Source: Pseudonocardia sp. T1-2H (GTDB taxonomy: Bacteria; Actinomycetota; Actinomycetes; Mycobacteriales; Pseudonocardiaceae). From it: 64,000 bases of DNA. Below the pieces are notes generated by a model that saw nothing but the letters and a program-made list of their open reading frames with translations, had not been told where the DNA came from and did no database searches. Every line of letters starts with the position of its first letter. The first letter of the stretch is position 1. The position numbers were made by a program, and so were the translations under genes. Location: positions 5,890,001-5,954,000 of the forward strand of contig NZ_JBBPCL010000001.1 of NCBI RefSeq assembly GCF_038039215.1. Direction: 5' to 3'. This document shows positions 63,339 to 64,000 of this stretch, in pieces.

Positions 63339-64000
63339 CTACGCGCCGGGGGCGGAGATCCCCGCGGCGGTGGTGAGGGCCCGCCTCGTGAGGACCTTGA
63401 CGAGGTGCCTCCGGTACTCCGGGGTGCCCGCGTTGTCCGCCGGGGGCTCGGTGCCCACGTCGGCCAGCGCCGCGGCCTCCTCGACCGACTTGCCCTCGGC
63501 GAGCGCGGCCTCGGTGGCCGAGGCGCGGAGCGGGGTGGAGCCCATGTTCACGAGCCCGACCCGGCCGTCGACCACGGCAACCGCGACGATCGCCCAGTCG
63601 TTGCTGCGCCGGGTGAACTTCTCGTACGCCCAGCCCGCGGTGCCGGTGCGCGGCACCCGGACCTCGACGACGAGCTCGTCCGGCTCCTTCACCGAGGAGA
63701 AGACCCCGGTGTAGAACTCGGTGATCGGGACGGACCGCGTCCCGCGCGGCGAGCGCAGCACCACGGTGCCGCCCAGCGCGAGGACCGCGGCCGGGAGGTC
63801 CGAGGCCGGGTCGCCGTGGGCCAGCGAGCCGCCGAGCGTGCCGCGGTGGCGGACCTGCGGGTCCCCGACCGTCCGCGCGACCGCCGGCAGCAGCGGGCAC
63901 TCGGCCGCCAGCACGTCGGAGATCACCAGGTCGCGGTAGCGGGTGACGCCGCCGATGGCGACCTCGTCGCCGTCGACCCGGATGTAGTTGAGCTCCGCGA
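63339..64000 (-). CDS. Second molybdenum-hydroxylase FAD subunit (CoxM/CutM type), partial
   Basis: The carboxyl-terminal ~220 residues of a CoxM-family FAD subunit; its start lies right of the window. VAIGGVTRYRDLVISD, VRHRGTLGGSLAHGDPASDL (second FAD motif) and WAYEKFTRRSNDWAIVAVAV are present, and the end is TAAGISAPGA. It is clearly diverged from the coxM at 41.3-42.1 kb, so the genome has at least two such enzymes. Its large and small subunits are presumably just outside. Downstream is an inverted repeat, then the ABM gene. Confidence 0.88.
   Translation of the reverse strand, partial: AELNYIRVDGDEVAIGGVTRYRDLVISDVLAAECPLLPAVARTVGDPQVRHRGTLGGSLAHGDPASDLPAAVLALGGTVVLRSPRGTRSVPITEFYTGVFSSVKEPDELVVEVRVPRTGTAGWAYEKFTRRSNDWAIVAVAVVDGRVGLVNMGSTPLRASATEAALAEGKSVEEAAALADVGTEPPADNAGTPEYRRHLVKVLTRRALTTAAGISAPGA

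Overview
The window is chromosomal DNA of a very GC-rich actinobacterium. Its gene content fits the order Pseudonocardiales (Pseudonocardia- or Amycolatopsis-like), though no marker here fixes the genus. The supporting points are mycothiol synthesis (mshA), the gpm-senX3-regX3 block with ppx and a YbjN-family gene near mshA (the order also known around Rv0486-Rv0496 of Mycobacterium tuberculosis), a mycofactocin cluster, an NDMA-type methanol dehydrogenase and a form II CO-dehydrogenase-type molybdenum hydroxylase.

Layout. 0-0.4 kb holds the start of ppx. 0.5-6.7 kb is a gene-poor island of broken genes wedged between ppx and regX3. It carries pieces of a Pls/PosA-type (poly-amino-acid) NRPS, a cysteine-synthase/SbnA-like piece, a collapsed response regulator beside an intact histidine kinase, and the catalytic end of a tyrosine integrase. 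6.7-27 kb is mostly housekeeping and conserved actinobacterial genes: regX3/senX3, gpmA, a MarR/VOC pair, an RsbA-like regulator, GntR, YnfA, YbjN, mshA, a GHKL ATPase/DUF3027 pair, a glutaminyl cyclase lipoprotein, an MFS transporter, a DUF2771 lipoprotein, a cold-shock protein, an acyl-CoA synthetase, serS and a subtilase.

27-33.5 kb is a molybdenum section: modC, modB and a Mop/HTH protein with no modA, then an acyl-CoA dehydrogenase and a DUF418 membrane protein that each carry a +1 frameshift, then moaA and moaD. 33.4-40.4 kb has a FUSC exporter, a P1 peptidase and a two-component system with a PepSY protein. 40.4-45.1 kb is coxS-coxL-coxM-coxG, reading leftward, a molybdenum hydroxylase that would use the cofactor made by the preceding genes.

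45.4-54.8 kb is the mycofactocin cluster, also reading leftward: mftA, mftB, mftC, two FadH/old-yellow-enzyme flavoproteins, mftE and mftF, with one opposite-strand phosphodiesterase inserted between mftE and mftF. No mftD, mftR or mftG is in the window. One flavoprotein has a frameshift and lacks three of the four expected iron-sulfur cysteines. On the other side of the mftA promoter, reading rightward, are a DUF952-GNAT fusion, the nicotinoprotein methanol dehydrogenase, a MoxR ATPase and a VWA (CoxE-like) protein. The last two share unusual histidine-glycine tracts. Mycofactocin is the known redox partner of this dehydrogenase class, so 45-60.5 kb reads as one alcohol-oxidation module. An iron-siderophore binding lipoprotein with an IdeR/DtxR-type box, a likely mycofactocin-sugar methyltransferase, a double ABM-domain protein and the end of a second coxM close the window.

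A family of exactly 40-bp palindromes follows several genes (13.0, 25.6, 51.1, 57.6 and 60.5 kb). A different 22-bp repeat cluster lies at 48.1-48.36 kb.
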